Positions 37,232 to 44,900 of a DNA stretch of 64,000 bases are shown in pieces. Where the stretch lies: NCBI GenBank assembly GCA_030141605.1, contig JAQGDQ010000408.1, positions 22,501-86,500 of the forward strand, in the 5' to 3' direction. Source of the stretch: Tubiluchus corallicola. Lineage: Eukaryota; Priapulida; Priapulimorpha; Priapulimorphida; Tubiluchidae. Positions within the stretch are counted from its first letter, which is position 1. The number at the start of each line of letters is the position of its first letter. Position numbers and translations under genes: made by a program. A model generated the notes under the pieces. The model ran no database searches, was not told the DNA's origin, and saw only the letters and a list, made by a program, of their open reading frames with translations.

Positions 37232-40200
37232 AGAGAGAGGGAGAGAGAGAGAATGTTCGCATAAAGCAAAAAAAATTTTACGTCCCCCTGGATGGTGAGG
37301 CCCTAGGCGGTTGCCTAGTTCGCCTATGCTTAAGACCCGCCCTGATACATGTGTAGATACTTTCTTAAAAAAATTCTACAGTATCTAATAATAATTACGA
37401 TACTCAATATTAAAAATACATCGTAGACATCCCATTTTTAAATATATATATATATAGGCCTAGCAGGGCAAATCCCACTAGAGCAGCAGCATACAGTAGT
37501 CAAAGTAAACCTCATTGGGATATCAAGAGAAATAGGTCAATAAAAGCGGCGGTTGTTTAGTAACAATAGCTGACATTTATAGCAGCACAATACTAAGTAA
37601 ACTATGGACTAGGGAAGCTGATTGAACCTCTACCATCAAGAAACTAGGTCGCGCGTTTAGACCATATTAATAAGCAGGCAGAACGTTTGGCGTAGCAAAC
37701 AGGAAATGAAGATGATACGTTTTTAAAACATGCATACGTAAGCTTTCCCATGGTTTAATCACGCGTAGCGAACTAAGCATATCACTTAGTCAATTATTTA
37801 TTACACGGGTATCCATTTTTTCCCAAATTTGCCAAGTTACAAGACTGTCATGTCTGTTATGTTACCAATACTTGTAAATAATCAAAATCTCTATAAAAAT
37901 TTTCCTTTTAGTAGAAATAGAAAAAGACTGTTCACTACGGGGTCAGCATTCTCTACCAGAAATAGAATTAGAATCGAATCTGTGTCTTTCGAATTCGAGT
38001 CACACCGAATTTCAGTATTTCGAATTTGAGTCGAATTTAAATTGAGTTTGAAAGATTTTCGAACCCTCAGTAAAAAACGGTTTTACAAAGACCAATAGGC
38101 CCTATTACTCGATTTCGTTCTGCAATAAAACCACTAATAATTAGTTTAAAAATTGCGCACGAAAATTGCTAATAAATTGTGCTAATTGTGTGATGTTTAA
38201 AACGTTTTAATGACAAAGGAATGAATGTGGTTGAAGTGCTGAATTATTCCAATCCATTATGTTCGCATCGAATTCGAATAAAAAAAACGCGCTCTAATCG
38301 AATTCATTCAATGCTCACCCCTACTGTTCAGACAAGTAGATCCATAATGCACATTTTTCATGCAATATGGAGCGTTGGAAGACAGATTTCACCGATCCAC
38401 ACTCAACTTATAATGGATGTTTGCGAAGAGATCCAAACATGGCAATGATTTTGCGTGTTGAATGTTTTGTTGTTTTTAGCCATTTTTATTTATTTTGTTA
38501 ATCATCTTGGAGCGTTACGGAAATGCTGGCTTTACAATTTTAATTCTACCAAGTGAAAAATACCCACTTATCTTGGATTTTCTTATTTTTGCATATACTT
38601 TCTCTCATGCAAAGGTAAATAAGTGAAGGTAGTAGAGAAGACAGAACTGAGTAATAGCCACTGTTCACAGCAATGACTCACTCATTTACAAATCAGGGTC
38701 AGTGTTGCTCAACTTCTTGAACCAATCACAGCTATTCTCCTTGTCCTAATTGTAACTGTCACATACAGAGTAGGGACAGGCATCAAACAGTCGAACAAGT
38801 TTGTTTATTTCTAACCTAAAATTGTGGATTCGAACAATTCACCACTTTAACTGCATACGTCTGTTGATTATCAAAACATTTGAAAAAACATGCAATTGGC
38901 ACAGTTTAGCTGCAATTTCTGCACACAATTTTTAAACAAATATTAGTGTTTTTACTGCAGGACAAAATCGAACGATATGCCTGTTCTTTGTGAAACTGCC
39001 TTTATTAATGATTTGAAAATTAATTCGAAAATCTTTAAAACTGAATTAAAAGTAGATTCAGATTTCGAAATATTGAAATTCAGTTTGATGAGAGTTCAAG
39101 AGTGAAAGATTCGGTTGGAATTCGCTTTCTAAAATGGAGTGCTCACCCCTAAAACATAATATTAAAACGGCTACGCCTATAACTACCAAAAATACGGATC
39201 CAACTTTCGCCTACTACACTTTTCTGGCTATTCTATTCTTAAAACTGTGGATAAAATAGGTAAAATTTTTAAAACACATAAGGGAGTACAATAAGCCATC
39301 GAACAACCAAAAGTAAACACTACTTAAACAGCTTATACATGAGCTCTTTGTATAAACGAATTAAACTACAGCTAATTAATTTTGAAGTACACACTCAGCC
39401 TATTTACCCGAGCATTAAATTTTACTTTCATGAGTGGGTCACTCACCGTACGCCCATTCACTTTCGCTTACGATGTCACTGTTCCAAATTTACGATGCCG
39501 GTTTGCCCCTCCGCGAAAACAACAAATGCCTTTTAACGCAGTTTAGAAGGACATTAATAGCTCACTTTGTAAATTCTGTGAGGGCACAAACGAGTACATT
39601 AAGTACTGGAAGTCACATGTAGTAATACTCAAACAATCAGAATCCTACTACTGTAAGTGAGAAAATATTTATTAAAGTGACATGTTCAAGTTAAATCATA
39701 CGTTACATCATATAGTCGTTTTCTCTATTGTATGCAAGACAAAAATTAAGACGTAAACCCAACCATTTAGGCTTACAAGTCACTGCCTATTAAGGCCAAA
39801 AGATTTCCGTAAAGTGTACCCTTGACAAAGATTGATAACTAATGGGTAACAGCAAGCTATTTAGCATGTTGGATTTATTTTACTGTTATCGCTTAAACTT
39901 AGAAAAGTATAAAAAAGAAATTTGCAAAACCATTGGACTTGAAAATTATAACGTATCCGGTGGTCCTGCCTTTTCTTAAGCAAACACTGTTCAAACTAAT
40001 TCAAGTTTCTATACCTTACCCAATATTCATGGGAAAATATGTTTAATTTTTTGCAAAACTGAATTTTGACAAAAAAACTGACAGCGTGCTGCCTTTTTTC
40101 GCTCGAAGAAGAACGTCATTGGTGGAAGAATGCGCGTTTCAAGACAGGAGAAATGTTGGCGATTTTAAAGTGATTTTACTAATTGCACGAGGCGCTTCTT

Positions 40201-41273
40201 ACAGTTTTACTGCTAACTCCTAACATTTTCCCCAAACATTGAAATAAGCCTAACTTCCCAGAAGGCTTGACCTTTCCTTTAATCACTCATACTGACTACT
40301 AGTTGTGCTAAGTAATACTTAAATACAGGTTATCAAATTTATGTAATTGATGTACTACAGCCTCCAATGTACCTATTTTCTCATATATTACAAGCGTTTA
40401 AAAAAATCGCTCAAATCAGGGAGACTATAGAAAGTGTCTGTGTACAGTCAGAAACTAAGAACCCAGAGAAAATCACTGATGACAACGTGCATTCATCGAT
40501 GTTTTTTCGGGGGACAAATGCTGAGACTTCTGCAGATGTCTAAGAATGGTAAAATTATAACAAACAGCACCAAAATGAGTGCTTTAAGATGTATCAAGTT
40601 TAAAAGGTTATGAAGAAAATTCTCATGAGCACCTTTCAAAAAAATTCAAGGAAACGTAATATAGTAAAGGCCCTTCTATTAGCAGATGACTGCAAGCAAG
40701 ACTAACTGCAAATAAAACTTGAAACAATTCAATAATAGGTGTGCTAAACGATTAAAGCTGAATTGAATCTGGCTTAATACATAATTATAAGTTTACGTTT
40801 ACGTACATCCCAAAGATCCCAAGTTCAATTCTAACCCTGTCCCACTGCTGTTTTTTTATTTTAATTTTACTTTAAAAAGTTATCAGTATTATAAGTTTGC
40901 AGCACCTTAAATCTAAAAACACATTTGCAAATGAGAAACTTTTAGATGCCTTTTTTGGGTGCATAGCGTCAGGTTTAGTCAACAACTAAGATGTACAGCA
41001 TAAACAGTCCAAATTGGCAAATTTATTTCTGTACAAAAGCTAGTCACACTGGCTTGTGATACTAGTCAGCACATTGGATTTTAATTCTTAAGATCCGGAA
41101 AAACTTGACAGAGATTTATTGACTAAATCTATAATAAACTGTAATCTGACTTAACAGTTTTACTTAAATATACCAGTATACAGTATAACACTTACAAAAA
41201 ACACAAAGTTAAATATCATTAACAGCGTTTTCATGCAAGCCACGGCTGCAGTCGTCTGAGTTTTTTGACCCAT
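21356..41273 (-). CDS. Tetraspanin (CD63/CD9-like four-pass membrane protein), 7 exons, complete
   Basis: Spliced product is 252 aa, normal for the family. Exons on the minus strand, 5' to 3': 41196-41273, 30933-31121, 28267-28341, 26369-26470, 24016-24183, 22976-23059, 21356-21418. All join in phase 0 with GT/AG sites. Membrane segments lie at about residues 14-37, 57-78, 84-111 and 218-246. The large extracellular loop (about 112-217) has the family-defining CCG (151-153), a CC pair (176-177) and single cysteines at 187 and 206, six in all, giving the usual disulfides. N-glycosylation sequons lie at N156, N167 and N184. Cysteines beside the membrane (C13 and the CCVCMC cluster in TM4) are likely palmitoylation sites. 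The cytoplasmic tail is only about six residues and has no tyrosine-type lysosomal sorting motif. Tetraspanins organise integrins, receptors and other partners at the plasma or endosomal membrane. The gene is divergent from the NEK kinase. Which subfamily member it is cannot be settled by eye. Confidence 0.93.
21812..22166. mobile_element. Pogo/Tigger-like MITE, 355 bp, TA target site
   Basis: Ends CAGTGTTCCCTC and GAGGGAACACTG are inverted, with TA on each side. Internal phrases such as GCGATAAGTGAATTTCCGCG are shared, inverted, with the copy at 63435-63967. Lies in tetraspanin intron 6. Confidence 0.9.
22440..22745 (+). repeat. Family H repeat, copy 1
   Basis: Reverse complement of about 33605-33960 (shared TGTACACTTGACAACGC, TTTTAACAGCT, AAGTAAAGTC on the minus strand). 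In tetraspanin intron 6. Confidence 0.75.
22976..23059 (-). CDS. Tetraspanin exon 6 (last loop Cys, start of TM4)
   Basis: 28 codons between acceptor tttctag and donor gtatag. Starts with the conserved GC that closes the large loop and runs into TM4 (NIAIIAGAGTGFAFIQ). Confidence 0.9.
23100..23350 (+). repeat. Family A fragment in tetraspanin intron 5
   Basis: CTCTTTAAAATATTGAAAGG through GCTGTACCTCTCAG matches the copies at 5270-5470 and 42640-42850. Confidence 0.75.
23413..23813 (+). repeat. Family B repeat, copy 2, in tetraspanin intron 5
   Basis: Second copy of the repeat at 15345-15727, same orientation. Confidence 0.8.
24016..24183 (-). CDS. Tetraspanin exon 5 (CCG motif, cysteine-rich loop)
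   Basis: 56 codons between acceptor atttcag and donor gtacgtat. Begins LHCCGSDNYTNW, the diagnostic tetraspanin CCG motif followed by the usual N-Y-x-W pattern. Includes PKSCC and a single downstream cysteine, plus three N-x-T sequons. Confidence 0.95.
24967..25423. mobile_element. piggyBac-like MITE, 457 bp, TTAA target site
   Basis: TTAA at 24963-24966 and 25424-25427. Ends CCCTTTCCTACCCG and GGGACTGAAAGGG are inverted in their outer 7 bp. No transposase. In tetraspanin intron 4. Confidence 0.75.
25570..26185. repeat. 34-bp minisatellite, about 18 copies
   Basis: Unit GGGCAAAGAGAAAGGCAATG plus AAGAGGAAAGAGAA. Purine-rich on the plus strand. Since 34 is not a multiple of 3, one 34-residue repeat is read in all three minus-strand frames, giving three long false ORFs. 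In tetraspanin intron 4. Confidence 0.96.
26369..26470 (-). CDS. Tetraspanin exon 4 (start of large extracellular loop)
   Basis: 34 codons between acceptor ctttcag and donor gtgagtat. Charged and helical, ending MQIH, directly before the CCG motif in the next exon. This is the A/B-helix part of the large loop. Confidence 0.9.
26580..26970. repeat. Degenerate TTTTGCTTTG-rich repeat
   Basis: Irregular repeats of GTTGAATT, TTTTGCTTT and TTTGATATAATTTTT in tetraspanin intron 3. Confidence 0.55.
27286..27490. repeat. (ACT)n trinucleotide microsatellite
   Basis: Pure ACT core at about 27316-27372, interrupted units around it. False Thr-rich and Val-rich ORFs cross it. Confidence 0.95.
28267..28341 (-). 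CDS. Tetraspanin exon 3 (TM3)
   Basis: 25 codons between acceptor tttttcag and donor gtatgtgc. Encodes the third membrane segment with the conserved glutamate of tetraspanin TM3 (FIAELAAG). Confidence 0.92.
28590..28696 (+). repeat. Retroposon 3' end with (CTTG)n(CTTA)n tail
   Basis: GGTGAAATAAATGACTTACTACTTA followed by CTTG and then CTTA tetranucleotides. Resembles the tail at 19780-19810. Confidence 0.6.
28982..29322 (-). repeat. 5S-SINE body, 5'-truncated copy
   Basis: Matches 46071-46425 of the full 5S-derived SINE (TGTCTCGGAAGACAATGGAG, AAAGCGGAGCGATACGTTTG) but lacks the 5S head. Minus orientation, in tetraspanin intron 2. Confidence 0.85.
29565..30780. mobile_element. MITE family C copy carrying a LINE fragment
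   Basis: Left end TGCGTGCTGGCAAACC after TA. Outer parts match 45019-45987. The middle (about 29890-30440) is an inserted LINE piece. The right end is eroded. Confidence 0.6.
29905..30125 (-). pseudogene. LINE ORF C-terminal fragment (RLRWLGHLLR...ADRSG)
   Basis: About 72 codons read on the minus strand as RLRWLGHLLRLPNEAPVR, then a Pro/Lys-rich link and TTWIAKINKDV, ending AADRSG before a stop. RLRWLGHxLR...RSGW is a well-known C-terminal pattern of non-LTR retrotransposon proteins. It sits inside a family C MITE in tetraspanin intron 2. No start and no catalytic domain, so dead. Confidence 0.75.
30933..31121 (-). CDS. Tetraspanin exon 2 (TM1 end, small loop, TM2)
   Basis: 63 codons between acceptor ttcttacag and donor gtaagttg. 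Contains the small extracellular loop and the TM2 signature GFMGCYCTAKGN, with the conserved G-x-x-G-C layout of tetraspanin TM2 and its inner loop. Confidence 0.93.
31250..31762 (+). repeat. 46-bp minisatellite, about 11 copies
   Basis: Unit GAAAACTAAAATACAAAAAT, TAGCATCTATGCTGGGCATT, GTTACA, with small variants. Starts just upstream of tetraspanin exon 2, in intron 1. Confidence 0.93.
32360..32770 (+). repeat. Family D repeat, copy 1
   Basis: Contains an internal ~110-bp duplication (CAAGCCATTGCAAACTCCC... twice) and CATGCTTGTGAGTTACTTGG, the phrase that is expanded as a 42-bp minisatellite at 55165-55475. Confidence 0.75.
32970..34320. repeat. Large inverted repeat, arms ~140 bp
   Basis: 32970-33110 and 34184-34320 are reverse complements (CACCTCTGAATAGAAATTTT core). 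A related single arm lies at about 39875-39960. The interior holds a family H copy (33605-33960) and a piggyBac-type end (about 34019-34120). Confidence 0.75.
34019..34120 (-). repeat. End fragment of the piggyBac-like family found at 54214
   Basis: TTAACTCCTTCAGGACCGCACC onward matches the inverted right end of 54214-54887. Only one end is present. Confidence 0.7.
34985..35580 (-). repeat. Family A copy (inverted) with a 21-bp triplication
   Basis: Matches 8600-9180. At 35191-35253, GTGAGCGTGTGACACACGTTT is present three times. Confidence 0.75.
35716..35890 (+). repeat. Family F repeat, copy 1
   Basis: Matches 59760-59955: GTGGGTCCCC/GTTCCCC-GCCGGGA, CGAAATCTGAATCTTTCC, GTGTGTGGTGTT. Confidence 0.7.
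36839..37371 (+). repeat. Tandem duplication; second copy split by an hAT element
   Basis: 36839-36925 and 37009-37067 plus 37345-37371 share CCAATATTTAAATACCATC and GTGTAGATACTTTCTTAAA. The first copy shows the sequence without the insertion. Confidence 0.8.
37068..37344. mobile_element. Non-autonomous hAT element, 277 bp
   Basis: Ends CAGGGCCGGCCTTAGG and CTTAAGACCCGCCCTG are inverted with mismatches. ATACATG is present on both sides. Contains an internal (GA)n tract at about 37174-37252. Confidence 0.85.
37936..38323. mobile_element. hAT-like family E, 388 bp
   Basis: Starts TACGGGGTCAGCATT, ends AATGCTCACCCCTA. 8-bp flanks CTGTTCAC (37928-37935) and CTGTTCAG (38324-38331). The interior is rich in GAATTCGAATT-like motifs. 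Confidence 0.8.
38771..39151. mobile_element. hAT-like family E, second copy
   Basis: Ends TAGGGACAGGCATC and GAGTGCTCACCCCTA with the same AATTCGAA-rich interior. No clear target duplication. Confidence 0.55.
41196..41273 (-). CDS. Tetraspanin exon 1 (start codon, first half of TM1)
   Basis: 26 codons from the ATG at 41273 to the donor gtaagtg. Begins MGQKTQTTAA. The coding end is hydrophobic (LLMIFNFVFF) and continues into exon 2 to complete membrane segment 1. No upstream in-frame ATG is needed, and the length fits the family's short cytoplasmic N-terminus. Confidence 0.88.
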
Positions 41274-41659
41274 TTTGATGATCAGCAGTTATTACTATCG
41301 AATATTGCAACTACCCGTACTCCTCCACCTATCAAATTCTCACGTATTTGTTACACGTAAAAAATCTTGACACTTCAGTATTATCACGACTAGTAATGAA
41401 GCTAATGCAAAAAATACTATAGCTTCTAGTAAATAGTAATCATTCCAGGAACTACAGCTAACTCTCCAACGCAACTTTGCAACCAAATGTATACTGTATA
41501 GTACGTGTCATGTGACTTTAAGTTTGTACTTGTAGTTACCCAATTAGTATTGTGGTGCCATCTGGCGGTCATACACAAATATGCTGTCACGTGGCCGTGG
41601 CTGGAGTCCGTCACTCTGGTTAAAAATGAAATTTTTTGCACGTTAATCAATGATTGAAG
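41274..41659. promoter_or_regulatory. Divergent intergenic region, likely bidirectional promoter
   Basis: Only 386 bp separate the tetraspanin ATG (41273, minus) from the NEK ATG (41660, plus). Visible sites are a CACGTG E-box at 41588-41593 and GTCATGTGAC at 41507-41516. No clear TATA box sits near either start. Shared control is an inference from spacing. Confidence 0.7.
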
Positions 41660-41667
41660 ATGGCGGG
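41656..41667 (+). promoter_or_regulatory. TISU/YY1-like start-codon element of the NEK gene
   Basis: The sequence GAAGATGGCGGG spans the NEK start codon and matches the TISU consensus SAASATGGCGGC at 11 of 12 positions. TISU elements mark genes with very short 5' UTRs and overlap YY1 sites. Function here is inferred. Confidence 0.55.
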
Positions 41668-41918
41668 AAGGTTCAACAAGTTGGAGTTGGTGGGATCCGG
41701 CACTTTTGGACAAGCATGGCTCGTGAAGTCAAGGACGAGTGGAAGGAGATACGTGGTGAAAGAAATCACAGTAAAAATGATGACTGAGAAGGAACGTCAA
41801 CAGGCTGTGAATGAGGTCTCAATATTGGCACGTTGCAAACATGCCAATATCATACGGTACAGAGAGGCTTTTTTGGAGGAAGGAATTTTACACATTGTCA
41901 TGGAATATGCTGAACAAG
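41660..41918 (+). CDS. NEK exon 1 (glycine loop, catalytic Lys, alpha-C)
   Basis: 86 codons plus one base, starting [10 protein letters not shown] and ending at donor gtagta. A TTG AAG pair directly upstream is in frame, but the ATG at 41660 lies in a strong start context. Confidence 0.93.
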
Positions 41919-44900
41919 GTAGTATTTTACTAAAGGATGTGTTATGAAGTATAAATGATACCACATAATGCAGATCTTGTTCTCTCAGTCGTTTATCTTT
42001 AATAATAATAGATCATCTAACATGCTAACATGTAGTGTTTTTACGTGCTACTCACGGGATACATGTGTCTATGTAGTGCATAGTAGTTGTTTCAGATTCA
42101 GTCAAGCAAACTGTTCTTTTTAAGTCATAGCATTAAATGAAACCAAATCAAAGCAATTCCTTTGATTTGGTCCAAGCAATAGTCACCCATCTATATACTG
42201 ACCAGTCTTGATGTTATTTTACGTTGTGCTTTTAAGTTTAGAAAAATAAAAGATACACATGTTTTGCCACACTGCTATAATTCTTTTCACCCTGAAAAAG
42301 TGTGCCTTCAATTTTAAAAACCAAGTTTGTAAATGCTAAATAGCATTCGTAAAGATTACAATATTTACATGTGTGATATATATTTAGTTTGATTGTGATG
42401 CTATTATAAGTTTTGCTTTAAATAAAACAATTATTTACTTAAAAAGAAAGCAAAAAACTGTGTCTGAACTTAGAGTTGAACTAGAACTGTTAGATTTGAA
42501 CACCAAGTATTAGCCACTCAGACATCAAATCATACAATACTCTGTGTTCATTAACAAGCTTTGTGCAGTTTTTCTTGTTCACCAATTTTGAGTGTTAAAG
42601 AAAACCGGATTGCTGAAACTGAAGGTCAAAATGATCTACTCTTTAAAATATTGAAAGGAAACATACTATTTTTCCAAAAATGACTTGCAAGAGTGAAAGA
42701 ATTATTATTACACAAACACAATTTCATGTTCGCATCACCAGTTCTTCGCTGTTACATACATTGCGCCATTTGCTAAGTAGTAGCAGGACAGGCAGTAGCA
42801 CCTGCATTTTGCAAATGTGTTGCACAAAAAACAGGTGCTGTACCTCTCATTTAAAATGTAAGAGTACAGCGGTAAATTTGAAATTTGAACTTGCCTAGTT
42901 TTGGTCCAACACACTGAATATCTTACAGTAGCACCGTACTTCAATTTTCGCTTTCGTAAACACGTGCAACACGCTCGTGGATTATTTTTGCTGTTGAAAT
43001 CGTCACTAGTTGGTGATATCGTCACTAGTTGGACTCGCCTGCCGTTAATTAAGATTTTAATCTATTATTTAACTATCAGAAATGCTTTTGCAGTATTGGT
43101 GTTAAAACGTATACTATTTACCGTACTTGAATATGGGGTAGTATGTGGAAAAAATCATCATGTGTTCCTTCAAATAAATTTTGAGTGTTAAAGTTACATC
43201 TATGAATGACTGATATATTAAATTTATGAAACCAATCTCAAATTCTTGCTTTCCTGTAGGTGATCTACATAAAAGAATCAAGAAAGAGAAGCAAAGAGGA
43301 AAGCACTTTAAGGAGGACGTGATCTTGGACTGGTTTGCTCAGATAACATTTGCGCTGGAGTATATACACGAGCAAAATATTTTACACCGAGGTGATGAAG
43401 CTGTAAATTTCCTGATTAAGCCTACAAAATTAAAGATTGATATTTTCCACAAGATGTCATATTTTAATGCTTGCATAGCAAAATCGTCCTAAAGTCGGCA
43501 GTAAAGCTTTTCTAGCTATTCACATATCCTGAATCGCCATTTCATGAGGATCATTTTGATACCAAACTCATCAAAATAGATACCAAGCTCTATGTTATTT
43601 CTAAGCTGAGATAATATAGGTTGATAGACTTTCTTTTATTAATAAGTTCCATTTATTCGTAGCTCTGGTCAGACTGTTGAAATTATTAAAATCAGCTTTG
43701 TGGCTAGAGGCACAAGTATGGTTATTAATAGCACAAGATCTTTTTAATGTAAAATTTTAATAAAGTTGTGTTGTTTTAAATATGTTACGTTAATCATTAC
43801 TTATTAAGTTGTATTACGCTTTACCAGTCTGTAAGACTTATGTATTTGCAAAAGAAAATTCTTAATTTACAATATTTGCACAACCTGGCAAAATGGCACT
43901 GTGTCACAGTCCTAATGTGCACCACTAATTCATCAAAAAACACTTTATTGAATACATTAACAATATACAAATTATTGAATATATTTGTGAAGTAATTAAT
44001 ACTTTTCGTTAGTTAACGAAGAATATGCTACTAATGTTCTAACTTATTTTCCAAACTTTACTTAGTGTTATCTGAACTTGTTTTGAACGACTTGCTGTTA
44101 AAATGTCTGTGCCTAACGGTGGAGTTTAAATGTACAAGTTATATCAGGGGTGTGCAAATTATCTGACTAGCTGGGTCACATTAAACTTTCCCGCAATTCC
44201 TGCGGGCCACAAGCACTTTTATCAAGGAGTCAAGTACCGAAAGGCCTAATAATGATTTTTTTGCGTCCGACCTGCATACATCATTACTACTACACTCAAG
44301 AAACTATTTTAGAAGTTACTAAAGTTTATATTACAAACCATATATTTTTACTTTCAGGACAGATAGTGGTAATTTCAATACAATGCATAATAGTAATGTG
44401 TATCACACCGTCTGTGTAGTACAGTGTTATTAAGCTACAACCGTCTTGTAAGGGTTAATGGCATCCGATCTAGTAGAAAAAACTACCCGCACTATCTTTG
44501 GGATCGTGGCACGGACTTCAGCTGGATACACTCAATTAATCGCCCGGGCCGCACTTTCATTAGGTTGACCAATCTCTTCGCGGGCCGCACAAATTCTCTC
44601 GGCGGGCCGCAAGTGGCCCGCGGGCCGCAATTTGCACACCCCTGAGTTATATGAAGCGTTACTACTGACACAAGCTCTTTATGCAATGTGGCAGCATGTA
44701 AATTGTATAATTTCAAGATGCACTTTTTAAGCTTTATTTATGAAGAGTGTTTCTTGTGCTTTAAGTGAGATTAAAAACACTATCCTGTTGTAGACAGCAG
44801 CTTTTCTCAAGAACATTTCATATTGTACTGGTTATTTTCAGATCTGAAAACCCCGAATATCTTCTTGACGGAGGATAACATAGTAAAAGTTGGGGATTTT

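Larger units (their letters stand above)
31770..41195. other. Tetraspanin intron 1, main part
   Basis: No coding exon seen. Filled with families A, D, E, F, G, H and an inverted repeat, listed separately; the rest is AT-rich. Confidence 0.6.
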
